Assembly (NCBI RefSeq): GCF_038595055.1
Contig: NZ_CP152002.1
Location: 4,012,501-4,076,500, forward strand
Reading direction: 5' to 3'
DNA from: Paenibacillus sp. FSL R7-0345
Lineage (GTDB): Bacteria > Bacillota > Bacilli > Paenibacillales > Paenibacillaceae
DNA length: 64,000 nucleotides
Shown piece after piece: positions 17,535 to 25,736 of this stretch; the first letter of the stretch is position 1, and each line of letters starts with the position of its first letter. The translations under genes were made by a program, and so were the position numbers. Under the pieces are notes generated by a model. The model searched no databases, had not been told where the DNA came from, and was given only the letters and a program-made list of their open reading frames with translations.

Positions 17535-17570
17535 ACAACCCCGCTACTTGTAGCCGGGTTGTTTTTGTTT
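17535..17570 (+). terminator. Leader terminator between promoter and AAC(3) gene (attenuator candidate)
   Basis: A 13-bp stem with one internal mismatch (ACAACCC.GCTAC / GTAGC.GGGTTGT) is followed by TTTTTGTTT. It lies downstream of a strong promoter and upstream of the acetyltransferase start at 17600. The upstream gene is divergent, so this hairpin cannot be its terminator. Confidence 0.7.
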
Positions 17571-17599
17571 ATTACACTGAAAAGGTGGCGAATCCGTTT

Positions 17600-18400
17600 A
17601 TGACCGCAAAGGAAACTAGAGCTCTCCTCACGAAAGATGACCTCATTAAGCAGTTTAAAGACTGCGGGCTCAAGCAAGGACAACACGTCATGGTTCATGC
17701 ATCGTTAAGCAAGCTGGGTTTTGTTATTGGCGGAGCCGAAACCTTCATCCGGGCGCTGCTTGAAATCGTCGGAGCAGAAGGAACCCTGATGATGCCGTCC
17801 CAGACGTGGAAGAATCTCGACCCTTCCACCGGCGTACACTGGGAGGAGCCTGCGGAGTGGTGGCCTGCCATCAGAGCGCACTGGCCCGCCTATGATAAAG
17901 AGGTAACCCCGGCGATTGGCATGGGCGTTGTAGCCGAAATGCTCCGCAAATGGCCGGGAGCCAAAAGGTCTGACCACCCGGCACGTTCTGTTGCGGCAGT
18001 AGGCAAACATGCGGCGTATTTAACGCAAGATCATGATTTATGCAATATTTTTGGGGAGGGCTCTCCGCTGGATAAGCTGTATCAGTTGAACGGTCATATA
18101 CTGTTGGTTGGGGTCGGCTACGATAAAAACACGTCCCTGCACCTGGCGGAGACTAGGGCAAATTTCCCTGGCAAGAAGTTTAGCGAAGAGAGTAGCGCCA
18201 TGATGGTTAACGGCAAGCGCGAATGGGTTACTTACAGGACTCAAGCCGTGGATGACGGGGATTTTATCCGGTTGGGGCAGATCTATGATAACGAAAACAA
18301 GGTGAAGCTTCATACAGTCGGGAATGCCGACGTCCGGTTCCTGGAACAGCGTCCCTTGGTCGACTGGGCCACAGCCTGGATGGAGCGCAACAGGGTCTAG
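17600..18400 (+). CDS. AAC(3)-family N-acetyltransferase (YokD-like)
   Basis: A 266-residue member of the antibiotic 3-N-acetyltransferase family, which transfers acetyl from acetyl-CoA to an amine. The N-terminus (LIKQFKDCGLKQGQHVMVHASLS) and the segments GAEGTLMMPSQTW, DHPARSVAAVGKHA and LLVGVGYDKNTSLHLAE are family hallmarks. I use the ATG after AAAGGTGG; a GTG five codons earlier is possible. Chromosomal members such as YokD have uncertain substrates, so drug resistance is not established. The leader carries a strong promoter followed by an intrinsic terminator, suggesting conditional read-through. Confidence 0.85.
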   Translation: MTAKETRALLTKDDLIKQFKDCGLKQGQHVMVHASLSKLGFVIGGAETFIRALLEIVGAEGTLMMPSQTWKNLDPSTGVHWEEPAEWWPAIRAHWPAYDKEVTPAIGMGVVAEMLRKWPGAKRSDHPARSVAAVGKHAAYLTQDHDLCNIFGEGSPLDKLYQLNGHILLVGVGYDKNTSLHLAETRANFPGKKFSEESSAMMVNGKREWVTYRTQAVDDGDFIRLGQIYDNENKVKLHTVGNADVRFLEQRPLVDWATAWMERNRV

Positions 18401-18449
18401 CTGTAGCCGGTCAGGGTATCGCTTTAGGCAGCCAACACCCGGTGAAAGG

Positions 18450-20069
18450 TTAAACCTTTTTCCGGGCGCGGTATTGCTGCGGCGTTACGCCTACGATCCG
18501 TTTGAACAAATTGGAGAAGCTGCCAAGGCTCGTGTAACCTACCTGCTCGGCAATGTCGGTAATTTTATGTCCGGTTTCTTCCAGCATTTGTTTTGCCTTC
18601 CCTATGCGCTCCTGAATAATAACATCCGATATGGATAGACCGGTTTCTTTCTTGAACAGCCTGGATAAATAGGCCGGGTTAAGATAGACATGTGCGGCCA
18701 ATTCATCCCTGGTAATATCTTCACTAAGACGGGAACGGATATATTGCCTGATCTTCGTGACAACGGCAGACGACACGTTATTGCTTGCCTGCAGCAATTG
18801 TAATGCAGCCCCGAGACAATCCATTGCCCAGTTTTGTAAAGCGGCCGATTGTTTCGGGTAATTATCTTTGTCCATCAGGCCTTTCAGCCTGGCCGATTCA
18901 TGCGCGGACAGACCCTTTTTAGCCAGAACAGTGTGAATAATGAAGAGGATGCCATGAATAAGCTGACGGTGCGATTCAGTCGTCCAATGCTCGGCCGCAA
19001 GGGTCGAGAACCATAGTTTTACACGCCGGTCCAGCTCTCCGAGTTCACCAAGCTCCAGAATGGTCGCCCACTCTCCGAATAAATGCATAGGAGCCGCTGG
19101 CGGCAAGTAATCCAGGCGTTGATCGGATGCAGGATAGTCCGGAGTGAATACTTGGCGGGAACGGACCAGATTACGCTGCTCCCTCTCTGTTACATACGTA
19201 TATGCGCTCATAATTTCCGGAAGAAACACAGCAGGACTGATGTAGACTGACAGGGAGCAATGGAGCATCTGCTCACATGTGTTCAGAAAGGTCCGGCAGT
19301 TATACTCAAGCGTAGGACTGACCGGGCCGCCTTCGCCTCTGACATAAACAATTGCCAGATTATGACCCGCCTGATCCTGCAGCACAGCGCCTTGAAGCCC
19401 GTTGATAAGCAATTCTTCCGCCAAATTGCGCACCGCATATTCCATGATTGTCTCATCCCGCGCACTTAAATCCTCTTTCCATTGCTCAAGGCCTAACAAA
19501 GCGATGACGTACCGGTCGCCCGGCTGCAAATCTAGATCATAAGTGTTTGCGGAGATCTGTAACGAGTTCAATACGGGCGCAGCCCGCCGGCTAAGAATAT
19601 CCTGCCAGAACCTCTCCACCAGCAAGGGCAGCTGATGCTCCCATTTTCTCCGGTAATCCTTTATAAGCGCTTCGAACTGCTGCTGCTCTTTCAGTTTGTT
19701 GATTTCGGTAATAGCCTTGCTTGCCACTCTCATCAATTCATCATAATCCACCGGCTTCAACAGATAATGAAAGGCCCCGTGCTGGATGGCTTGCTGCGCA
19801 TATCCGAAATCTGCATGGCACGTAAGCATAATCGTTAGCGTACCGGGAGAGAACTGTTTCACCCAGGCCAATAGCTCCAAGCCGCTTTTCCCCGGCATTT
19901 CGATATCGCATATGAGTAAATCCACGGATTGGTGTTCCAGACACATAGTGGCCTGATCCACGTTCTCCGCAAGACAGACATCCGTAACATCTAATGCGCT
20001 CCAGTTCACACCCTGCTGCAATCCAAGCAAGGCAAAAGTTTGATCATCGACAATCAGAACCCTATACAT
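18450..20069 (-). CDS. YesN-type response regulator with AraC output domain
   Basis: A 539-residue two-component response regulator. The receiver domain (about 1-120) has the acidic pair in VLIVDDQ and phospho-acceptor Asp55 in LLICDIEMPGKSG. A middle region of unknown role (about 130-420) is followed by a C-terminal AraC double helix-turn-helix (about 435-537), including ITRDELAAHVYLNPAYLSRL and ITDIAEQVGYTSLGSFSNLF. It lies seven bases after the YesM-type kinase and near a sugar ABC transporter, so it probably activates that transporter when an extracellular glycan signal is sensed. Confidence 0.93.
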   Translation of the reverse strand: MYRVLIVDDQTFALLGLQQGVNWSALDVTDVCLAENVDQATMCLEHQSVDLLICDIEMPGKSGLELLAWVKQFSPGTLTIMLTCHADFGYAQQAIQHGAFHYLLKPVDYDELMRVASKAITEINKLKEQQQFEALIKDYRRKWEHQLPLLVERFWQDILSRRAAPVLNSLQISANTYDLDLQPGDRYVIALLGLEQWKEDLSARDETIMEYAVRNLAEELLINGLQGAVLQDQAGHNLAIVYVRGEGGPVSPTLEYNCRTFLNTCEQMLHCSLSVYISPAVFLPEIMSAYTYVTEREQRNLVRSRQVFTPDYPASDQRLDYLPPAAPMHLFGEWATILELGELGELDRRVKLWFSTLAAEHWTTESHRQLIHGILFIIHTVLAKKGLSAHESARLKGLMDKDNYPKQSAALQNWAMDCLGAALQLLQASNNVSSAVVTKIRQYIRSRLSEDITRDELAAHVYLNPAYLSRLFKKETGLSISDVIIQERIGKAKQMLEETGHKITDIAEQVGYTSLGSFSNLFKRIVGVTPQQYRARKKV

Positions 20070-20076
20070 ATGAACA

Positions 20077-21813
20077 TTACAGCCCCCTTTGAACAGGCAG
20101 TCTTATCTCCACAACCCCGCCCCCCTCGGGAGCATTATGAAAGGTCAGCCTTGCACGGTTGTCATAGAACATCATCATGCGTCTGTATACATTCCAGATT
20201 CCCAGATGACGGTCTGTAGGCTTTTTTTCATACAATCCAAGATTTAGCCGTTCAAGCTGCTGCTCGGAGAATCCCGGCCCGGAATCCCAGATTTGGATGA
20301 AAATATACGAATCCCCGTTCTTTCCGGCTTCCTCTTCAACCGTTATACCAACCTCGAACGGCTTCGTGTTATTGATGAATCCGTGTTTAATGGCATTTTC
20401 CACAAACGGCTGAATCAGCAATGGCGGAATGAGCGTGCTCTCTAGCTCCTTTGGAAGTTTCTCCTGATAGACCAGCTTGTCCGGATACATGACCATCTGG
20501 ATCTCGATGTAATTCCGGATATGATTCAATTCACTGGCGAGCGCAATCCATGTATCATTGGTGCTCATAATAAATCGGAAGTAGGACACCAGATGTCCAA
20601 TCATTTTTTTGATCAGGCCATACTTCTGCAGCTCTACGAGATGAAAGACGATATTTAATGAGTTCATGAAAAAATGGGGATTGATCTGCGCCTGAAGATG
20701 CTTCAATTCCGCCTGCTGCACCTTCATCTGCTCTTCATACACATCGATCTTGAGATTGCCGATTTGCTCGGCCATCTGGTTGAACTGCCGGGTAATGATC
20801 TGAAATTCCTTGCTGTTACCCTCTTTCAGCCGGTAATCCAGCTGCCCCTTGCCCAGGATACGCATTCCGCTTATAAAATGCTGGATAGGCTTGAACACAA
20901 GCCGGCTTAGCATAACCAGAAGGATAACCAGAATGATGATAATGGCCACAGGGATCGCATTGATGATCCTTTGAAATTTCGGCAATTCGTCCAGAATTGT
21001 TTTTTCGTCCAGCAGGATAAAAACATCCAGATTGGAATAAAGGGAGGGTTTGTCTATAAGCAAATAGTTATTGCCGTTACTGAGCCGGATCGAATTACCC
21101 GATGGACGGAGCGGATCCTTCAGGCGGCTGCGGATAAGGTCAAGATCCGCGCCTGCGAAATGGCCCCATAACAGTGCGCCGTCGCTCGAGACAATACCGA
21201 TCTGCTCTCCGTCCCCTGTGGACTCCAAGTGAGTCAGGGGCTGTGCCAGTGAATCAATGCTGACAAGAACACCCACGAGAAGCCGTCCGCTTTTATCCGG
21301 CAGTGCTTTGAACAACACCGGCTCTCCGCCTATCATAACCGTCTCCCATTTAAGGGAAGCGGGGAGTTTAGAAGCTTTCAACCGGGAGGACAGCCCCAAG
21401 GTTATCATGTCTTTCTCCTGGTAATACTCCCTCTGGCTGCTGAGGAACAATTCATCCCGGTCCAGATGGTACACAAACACACTTCGGATGATAGTGTAAT
21501 AGCTGACATCGCTATACCATTGATCCATAAGCTTGCGTATGGACAAGTAATAATTGACACTGTCCGGCCCGCTATCCGAGTATAGCTCCAGCAGCATGTT
21601 TTCATTTGCTGTACGCAGCAAATAATGACTGGTCTGCTCCAGCAGCTCATCTAGGGTGCCCAAGTGAAGAGTCAGTGTATCGGAAGCCGATTCCGCAACT
21701 TTTTCCCGGACAATGTTGATCGAATAGATGTTGGTGTAATACTGAAAAAGAAACAGTGGCGTAACCAGCAGCAAGACCAGTGCGCTTACTTTAAACCGCA
21801 GTGATAATTTCAC
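20077..21813 (-). CDS. YesM-type sensor histidine kinase
   Basis: A 578-residue membrane kinase starting at a GTG seven bases after AAGGAG. Two transmembrane helices (about 8-30, LVLLLVTPLFLF; and about 283-305, AIIIILVILLVMLSRLVF) enclose a large extracellular sensor domain. A HAMP domain follows (about 306-360), then the His_kinase motif HLQAQINPHFFMNSLN with the phospho-accepting His, and the ATPase domain with LIQPFVENAIKHG and DSGPGFSEQQ. It pairs with the adjacent YesN-type regulator. The ligand is probably a sugar delivered by the transporter's binding protein. Confidence 0.93.
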   Translation of the reverse strand: MKLSLRFKVSALVLLLVTPLFLFQYYTNIYSINIVREKVAESASDTLTLHLGTLDELLEQTSHYLLRTANENMLLELYSDSGPDSVNYYLSIRKLMDQWYSDVSYYTIIRSVFVYHLDRDELFLSSQREYYQEKDMITLGLSSRLKASKLPASLKWETVMIGGEPVLFKALPDKSGRLLVGVLVSIDSLAQPLTHLESTGDGEQIGIVSSDGALLWGHFAGADLDLIRSRLKDPLRPSGNSIRLSNGNNYLLIDKPSLYSNLDVFILLDEKTILDELPKFQRIINAIPVAIIIILVILLVMLSRLVFKPIQHFISGMRILGKGQLDYRLKEGNSKEFQIITRQFNQMAEQIGNLKIDVYEEQMKVQQAELKHLQAQINPHFFMNSLNIVFHLVELQKYGLIKKMIGHLVSYFRFIMSTNDTWIALASELNHIRNYIEIQMVMYPDKLVYQEKLPKELESTLIPPLLIQPFVENAIKHGFINNTKPFEVGITVEEEAGKNGDSYIFIQIWDSGPGFSEQQLERLNLGLYEKKPTDRHLGIWNVYRRMMMFYDNRARLTFHNAPEGGGVVEIRLPVQRGL

Positions 21814-21888
21814 AGTCCCACTCCTTAGCTGCATTCACGCTTAAGCAGCATTAAAGGGAAAGACCCGATCAGTCTTCCCCTTCCCTGT

Positions 21889-23487
21889 TTATGGCTGCTT
21901 TGCTCTCCAGGCATCGTATTGCTTCTGAACCTCTGCACGGATCGCTTCGATCCCGTTGGCTTTCAGCTTTTGATTGTATTCCGGCAGCACCTTGTCTACG
22001 CTCAGGCTGCCCGTTTCAAGCAGCGGACGAAATTCCTTGATGATATTGCTGACCACCGACACCTGCGTTTTAACAGGATCCGTATTAAAGTTGAAGCCGA
22101 AGGATTTTACTTTATGGGCTTTCTCGTTATAGGCTTTGAATTTCTCCCACTTGTCAGCGCTTTCACCTTCCCATAGATACGTAATGGTCTGATTCCCGAA
22201 CATCCACTCAATGCCTGGTGCCCAGCCTGTATCTGCCCGGGTAGCTATACCATCGGGAAGCTTAATAAAATTCTCTTTCCCCTCTACTTTGACATATTGT
22301 CTGCCCTCTACACCAAAATCAATCAGGTTAACAAGATGCTTATCGGTATGGAGAAGATTCAGCAGCATCATCGTCCGTTCCGGATCAATGGAGGTTCGCC
22401 CGATCGCCATCATGGAATTGCTGACGCTCGCGGTACTGATTTCGGGATCATTGCCTTTCAGTTTAACAAGCTCGATCCCGGTAGCAATGGAATCCTCCTT
22501 GTCGGAATCCGGTTTATCCGATCCAAATTTCATCCAGGTTTTCCCAGCCTTGAAAGCGTCCTCAGTACTTGTCTTGGTTGTTGCCGCATCTTTATTAATG
22601 TAGCCTTTACTGAACCAGTCACTGTAGAGCTTCATCCGGTAGATGGCCGTGTCGGATTCCATGGAGCTGATAATCATCTTGTCGGTCTTTGTATCCAGTA
22701 CAATTCCGGCGGGAGCGCCGGCCACCAGCTCATACCGGAAATTCTCTTCCATGCTCGGCCTGGTTTTGTCAAAGTACCCCAGGGTGTCCGAGCCGCTGCC
22801 GGAGAGCCAGATCGGTGCAATGGCAGGCTCCTTCTCCTTGATGGTCTGAAGCCACGGCTCCAGATCCTCCAGCGTATTAATGGAGTTCACATCGAATCCA
22901 TATTTATCGATAAGATCCTTTCTGAACATAATGGTATGGCTTTCGCCGATTTCCTTATTGGTTGGAATCGCGTAGATTTTACCATCCACGGTTCCGCCGT
23001 CAAAAAACCGGGGGTCCAGTGTCTCCTTGATCCCCTGCCCGTATTTGTCTAACAAATCATCGAGCGGCAGGAAGGCGCCTTTGGCGACATTGTTGGCAAA
23101 ATCGGCCCAGTTAGGAGCAAAGGTTAAATCGACTTGTTCTCCGGACTGGTAGGCAAGCGCCATTTTCTCGGCCCAGGAAGACCAGGGCAGTCCTTGAAAG
23201 TCAATCTCGGCATTGATCTTTTCTTTAAGATATTTATTGATCTCCTCCACAACCGCTTTCGTGTCATTTTGAGGGAAATTCCCAACAGTGTACACGGTCA
23301 ACCTGCGGAAAGTCGAGATATCGGGATTGCCGGAGCCCGTGTCTCCGTCTGTAGCAGCAGCAGTCGCCGGTGATTCTGTCCTGGAGGCATTGGATACGCT
23401 GGAATTGCCCCCGCTGCAGCCGGTTACAGCCAGCATGAAAGCCGTCAGACAAGCAAGCACCGGGCCAGAAGCTCTTGTTTTTTTCAT
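21889..23487 (-). CDS. Extracellular solute-binding lipoprotein (LplA-type)
   Basis: A 532-residue family-1 solute-binding lipoprotein. Signal sequence with lipobox AVTGC (Cys about 24), followed by a Ser/Thr-rich tether and a large two-lobed binding domain starting near LTVYTVGNFPQND. Motifs such as DGKIYAIPTNKEIGESHTIM and the long length fit the LplA/YtcQ group that binds oligosaccharides released by surface enzymes. It is encoded between the YesM gene and two permeases. The ATPase is absent, as usual for this class, which relies on a shared MsmX-type ATPase encoded elsewhere. Confidence 0.9.
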   Translation of the reverse strand: MKKTRASGPVLACLTAFMLAVTGCSGGNSSVSNASRTESPATAAATDGDTGSGNPDISTFRRLTVYTVGNFPQNDTKAVVEEINKYLKEKINAEIDFQGLPWSSWAEKMALAYQSGEQVDLTFAPNWADFANNVAKGAFLPLDDLLDKYGQGIKETLDPRFFDGGTVDGKIYAIPTNKEIGESHTIMFRKDLIDKYGFDVNSINTLEDLEPWLQTIKEKEPAIAPIWLSGSGSDTLGYFDKTRPSMEENFRYELVAGAPAGIVLDTKTDKMIISSMESDTAIYRMKLYSDWFSKGYINKDAATTKTSTEDAFKAGKTWMKFGSDKPDSDKEDSIATGIELVKLKGNDPEISTASVSNSMMAIGRTSIDPERTMMLLNLLHTDKHLVNLIDFGVEGRQYVKVEGKENFIKLPDGIATRADTGWAPGIEWMFGNQTITYLWEGESADKWEKFKAYNEKAHKVKSFGFNFNTDPVKTQVSVVSNIIKEFRPLLETGSLSVDKVLPEYNQKLKANGIEAIRAEVQKQYDAWRAKQP

Positions 23488-23555
23488 TGTGATGAACCCT
23501 CCTGAATAATATTATCATATATTCTAACCGGCATTTTTGCCAGAGTTAGACAGCC

Positions 23556-24470
23556 TCAGCCTTTGATGGCTCCAATCGTAAGCCCCTTGGTAAAGTACTT
23601 TTGAAAGAATGGATAGATAAACAAAATTGGACCGATTGAGACAATAACCATAGCCATCCGGAGACTTTCAGTAGGAACCGCTTCCTGGACAAGCAGTGCA
23701 ACTCCGCTTCCGGCCAGCTGGTTCTTAAAAAATTCTGCCTGACGGATCATTTGAATCATGACATACTGCAGAGAGTACAGGTCCGTATTATTGATAAAGA
23801 GCATGGAATTAAACCAATCGTTCCAATACATCAGTGTAGTGAACAGCGCAATGGTGGCAAGAACCGGCAGCGATATGGGCAGCACAAGCTGGAAGAAGAT
23901 CCGCCACTCCGAGGCTCCGTCCAATTTGCCGGACTCAATCATTTCCTCCGGTACAGTCTGCTGAAAGAAGGTCCGGGTAATAAAGATATAGAATGCATTT
24001 GAAAGCCCCGGAAGAATAAGGGCGATCAGCGAGTCCTTCAAATCCAAAAAATTAACGTACAGCAGATAGAAAGGCACAAGCCCGCCCGAAAACAGCATCG
24101 TTATCAGGAGATAAAAATTAAAGGCTTTTTTGAAGGGAAAGTCTTTGCGGTATAGCGGGTAGGCATATAGAGCAATTAACAGTACAGCCAGGAAGGTCCC
24201 GGCAACCGTCACCGTGAGACTGACCCCATAGGCTTTGGCAAGCGTCTGTGAATGGCTGAATAGATACTGGTAAGCAGACAGATCGATCTGCTCAGGCCAG
24301 AACTTATACCCTTGTAAGGTCAGTGCTTTTTCGTTCGTCAAGGAAATAGATACAATGAGCAGGACAGGCAGAATGCAGGCCAGACTGAATGCGATGAAAA
24401 AAAGATGAAGGATCACTTGCGCACCCTTAGGTCGTTTTGAATAAGGCTTTCGGCTTGATACTGTATTCAT
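23556..24470 (-). CDS. Carbohydrate ABC transporter permease (LplC/YtcP-type, MalG-like)
   Basis: A 304-residue inner-membrane permease with six predicted helices. The cytoplasmic EAA loop reads ESGKLDGASEWRIFFQLVLP, which contacts the shared ATPase. The C-terminus ends with PFFQKYFTKGLTIGAIKG, typical of the MalG/YtcP type. AAAGGGG site nine bases upstream. It follows the other permease gene by 14 bases and precedes the binding protein by about 70. Confidence 0.92.
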   Translation of the reverse strand: MNTVSSRKPYSKRPKGAQVILHLFFIAFSLACILPVLLIVSISLTNEKALTLQGYKFWPEQIDLSAYQYLFSHSQTLAKAYGVSLTVTVAGTFLAVLLIALYAYPLYRKDFPFKKAFNFYLLITMLFSGGLVPFYLLYVNFLDLKDSLIALILPGLSNAFYIFITRTFFQQTVPEEMIESGKLDGASEWRIFFQLVLPISLPVLATIALFTTLMYWNDWFNSMLFINNTDLYSLQYVMIQMIRQAEFFKNQLAGSGVALLVQEAVPTESLRMAMVIVSIGPILFIYPFFQKYFTKGLTIGAIKG

Positions 24471-24484
24471 TTAAATGCCCCTTT

Positions 24485-25465
24485 CTAAAAAAGTGCCGTT
24501 TCACTGTTAAGCTTACGGGCCAGACTGTTTGCTCCGAGCACAAGGAAGAACCCGATAACCGACTGATAAAAGTTGGCCGCTGAGGACATGCCCAGATCGT
24601 TGAGCTGAATCAGCCCTCTGTACACATACGTATCAATAACATCGGTTGTAGAGCGAAGCGCGCCGGAATCAAGCGTAACATGGTAAAACAGTCCGAAATC
24701 TGACCGGAAAATGCCGCCCAAGTTCAGGATGGTGAGAATCACCATGATGGGCGTAAGGAGCGGCAGTGTGATCCTGGTGATTTGCTGCCACTTGCTGGCT
24801 CCATCCATTACTGCAGCTTCGTACAGCTCCTCGCTGATGCCGGTGATTGCCGCCAGATAGATGACACTGCCTATGCCGACAGAATGCCACATCTTGGTCA
24901 GCCACAATATATAAGGCCACGCATTGGGGTGCATATAAGCATTCACTGAGGAATAGCCGAATAAAGGCAGAATGTGTTTAACCAGGAAGCCGTATTCCGG
25001 ATGCAGAAAGGCGTATACAATAAAGCTGACTACAACCATGGATAAAAAATTCGGCATAATCATCACCGTCTGATAAATGCGTGAAGCCAGCCTGCCGGTT
25101 ACTTCATTGACAGCAACCGCAAGGGATACGGAAAGAATCAGCCCGGAAATAATAAACACAACATTGTAGGCAACGGTATTGACGGTTACACGCAAGGCAT
25201 CGGAGGTGGCGAACAGGAAGCGGAAATTGTCAAGTCCAGCCCACGGGCTGCCCATAATTCCATCCACGTAATTGATGTTTTTGAACGCAATGAACAATCC
25301 GAACATCGGGATATAACAGTTGATAAAGAAAACAATCGTTGGCGGCAGAAGCATGAACAGCAGCACCCGGTATTTGACAATGTTGTGCAACATACGGTTC
25401 AGACGGCTCTGATGCTGTGGACGCTGCTTCTGTCTCAATGCTTTTACAGTTGATGAATTTGCCAT
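24485..25465 (-). CDS. Carbohydrate ABC transporter permease (LplB/YteP-type, MalF-like)
   Basis: A 326-residue permease with six predicted helices after a basic N-terminus (ALRQKQRPQHQSRLNR). The EAA loop is YEAAVMDGASKWQQITRITLP. It is the first gene of the transport operon (permease, permease, binding protein), with the two-component genes following on the same strand. Together with the neighbouring GH42 gene this suggests import of galacto- or pectin-side-chain oligosaccharides, which is inference from context. Confidence 0.92.
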   Translation of the reverse strand: MANSSTVKALRQKQRPQHQSRLNRMLHNIVKYRVLLFMLLPPTIVFFINCYIPMFGLFIAFKNINYVDGIMGSPWAGLDNFRFLFATSDALRVTVNTVAYNVVFIISGLILSVSLAVAVNEVTGRLASRIYQTVMIMPNFLSMVVVSFIVYAFLHPEYGFLVKHILPLFGYSSVNAYMHPNAWPYILWLTKMWHSVGIGSVIYLAAITGISEELYEAAVMDGASKWQQITRITLPLLTPIMVILTILNLGGIFRSDFGLFYHVTLDSGALRSTTDVIDTYVYRGLIQLNDLGMSSAANFYQSVIGFFLVLGANSLARKLNSETALF

Positions 25466-25600
25466 ATTTTCTGACCTCGCTCTACATATTCTGGATGAAT
25501 TTATTATAGTAAAGGAGAATGGACCTTTTCTCTCTTGCAGGTGACCCCTTTTATTCTGAAGTTACCTCATGATTCAGCCGCTTGAGAGATGAAGCTAAAG

Positions 25601-25640
25601 AAAAGCATCTTAAACAAAGCAAAAGCATCTTGAACAAAGC
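25601..25640. repeat. Two tandem 20-bp repeats
   Basis: The unit AAAAGCATCTTAAACAAAGC is repeated immediately with one change (A to G at position 12), and the first six bases start a third copy that runs into the following hairpin. Confidence 0.8.
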
Positions 25641-25642
25641 AA

Positions 25643-25679
25643 AAGCAGGAGGCAGCTCGTTTGAGTCAGCCTCCTGCTT
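25643..25679 (-). terminator. Second hairpin downstream of the GH42 gene
   Basis: A perfect 11-bp inverted repeat (AAGCAGGAGGC / GCCTCCTGCTT) followed on the minus strand by a short TTTTGCTTTG run. It lies just after the first GH42 terminator and may be a back-up. Confidence 0.5.
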
Positions 25680-25687
25680 GATCAATA

Positions 25688-25722
25688 CAAAAAAACCGCA
25701 CAGCCATCCACCGGCTGTGCGG
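25688..25722 (-). terminator. Terminator of the GH42 gene
   Basis: Perfect 10-bp stem CCGCACAGCC / GGCTGTGCGG followed on the minus strand by a run of seven T, 14 bases after the beta-galactosidase stop. Confidence 0.88.
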
Positions 25723-25736
25723 GTCCTTCTACTATT

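Noticed and set aside
17406..17603. Plus-strand frame overlapping the AAC(3) start by ATGA, first thought to be a leader peptide
   Set aside because: Its ATG codons lie in or before the -10 box of the only good promoter, so they would not be in the transcript.
18438..18466. Nested inverted repeat (CCCGG ... CCGGG) at the end of the YesN gene as a terminator
   Set aside because: No T tract follows on either strand, and half of it lies inside the coding sequence.
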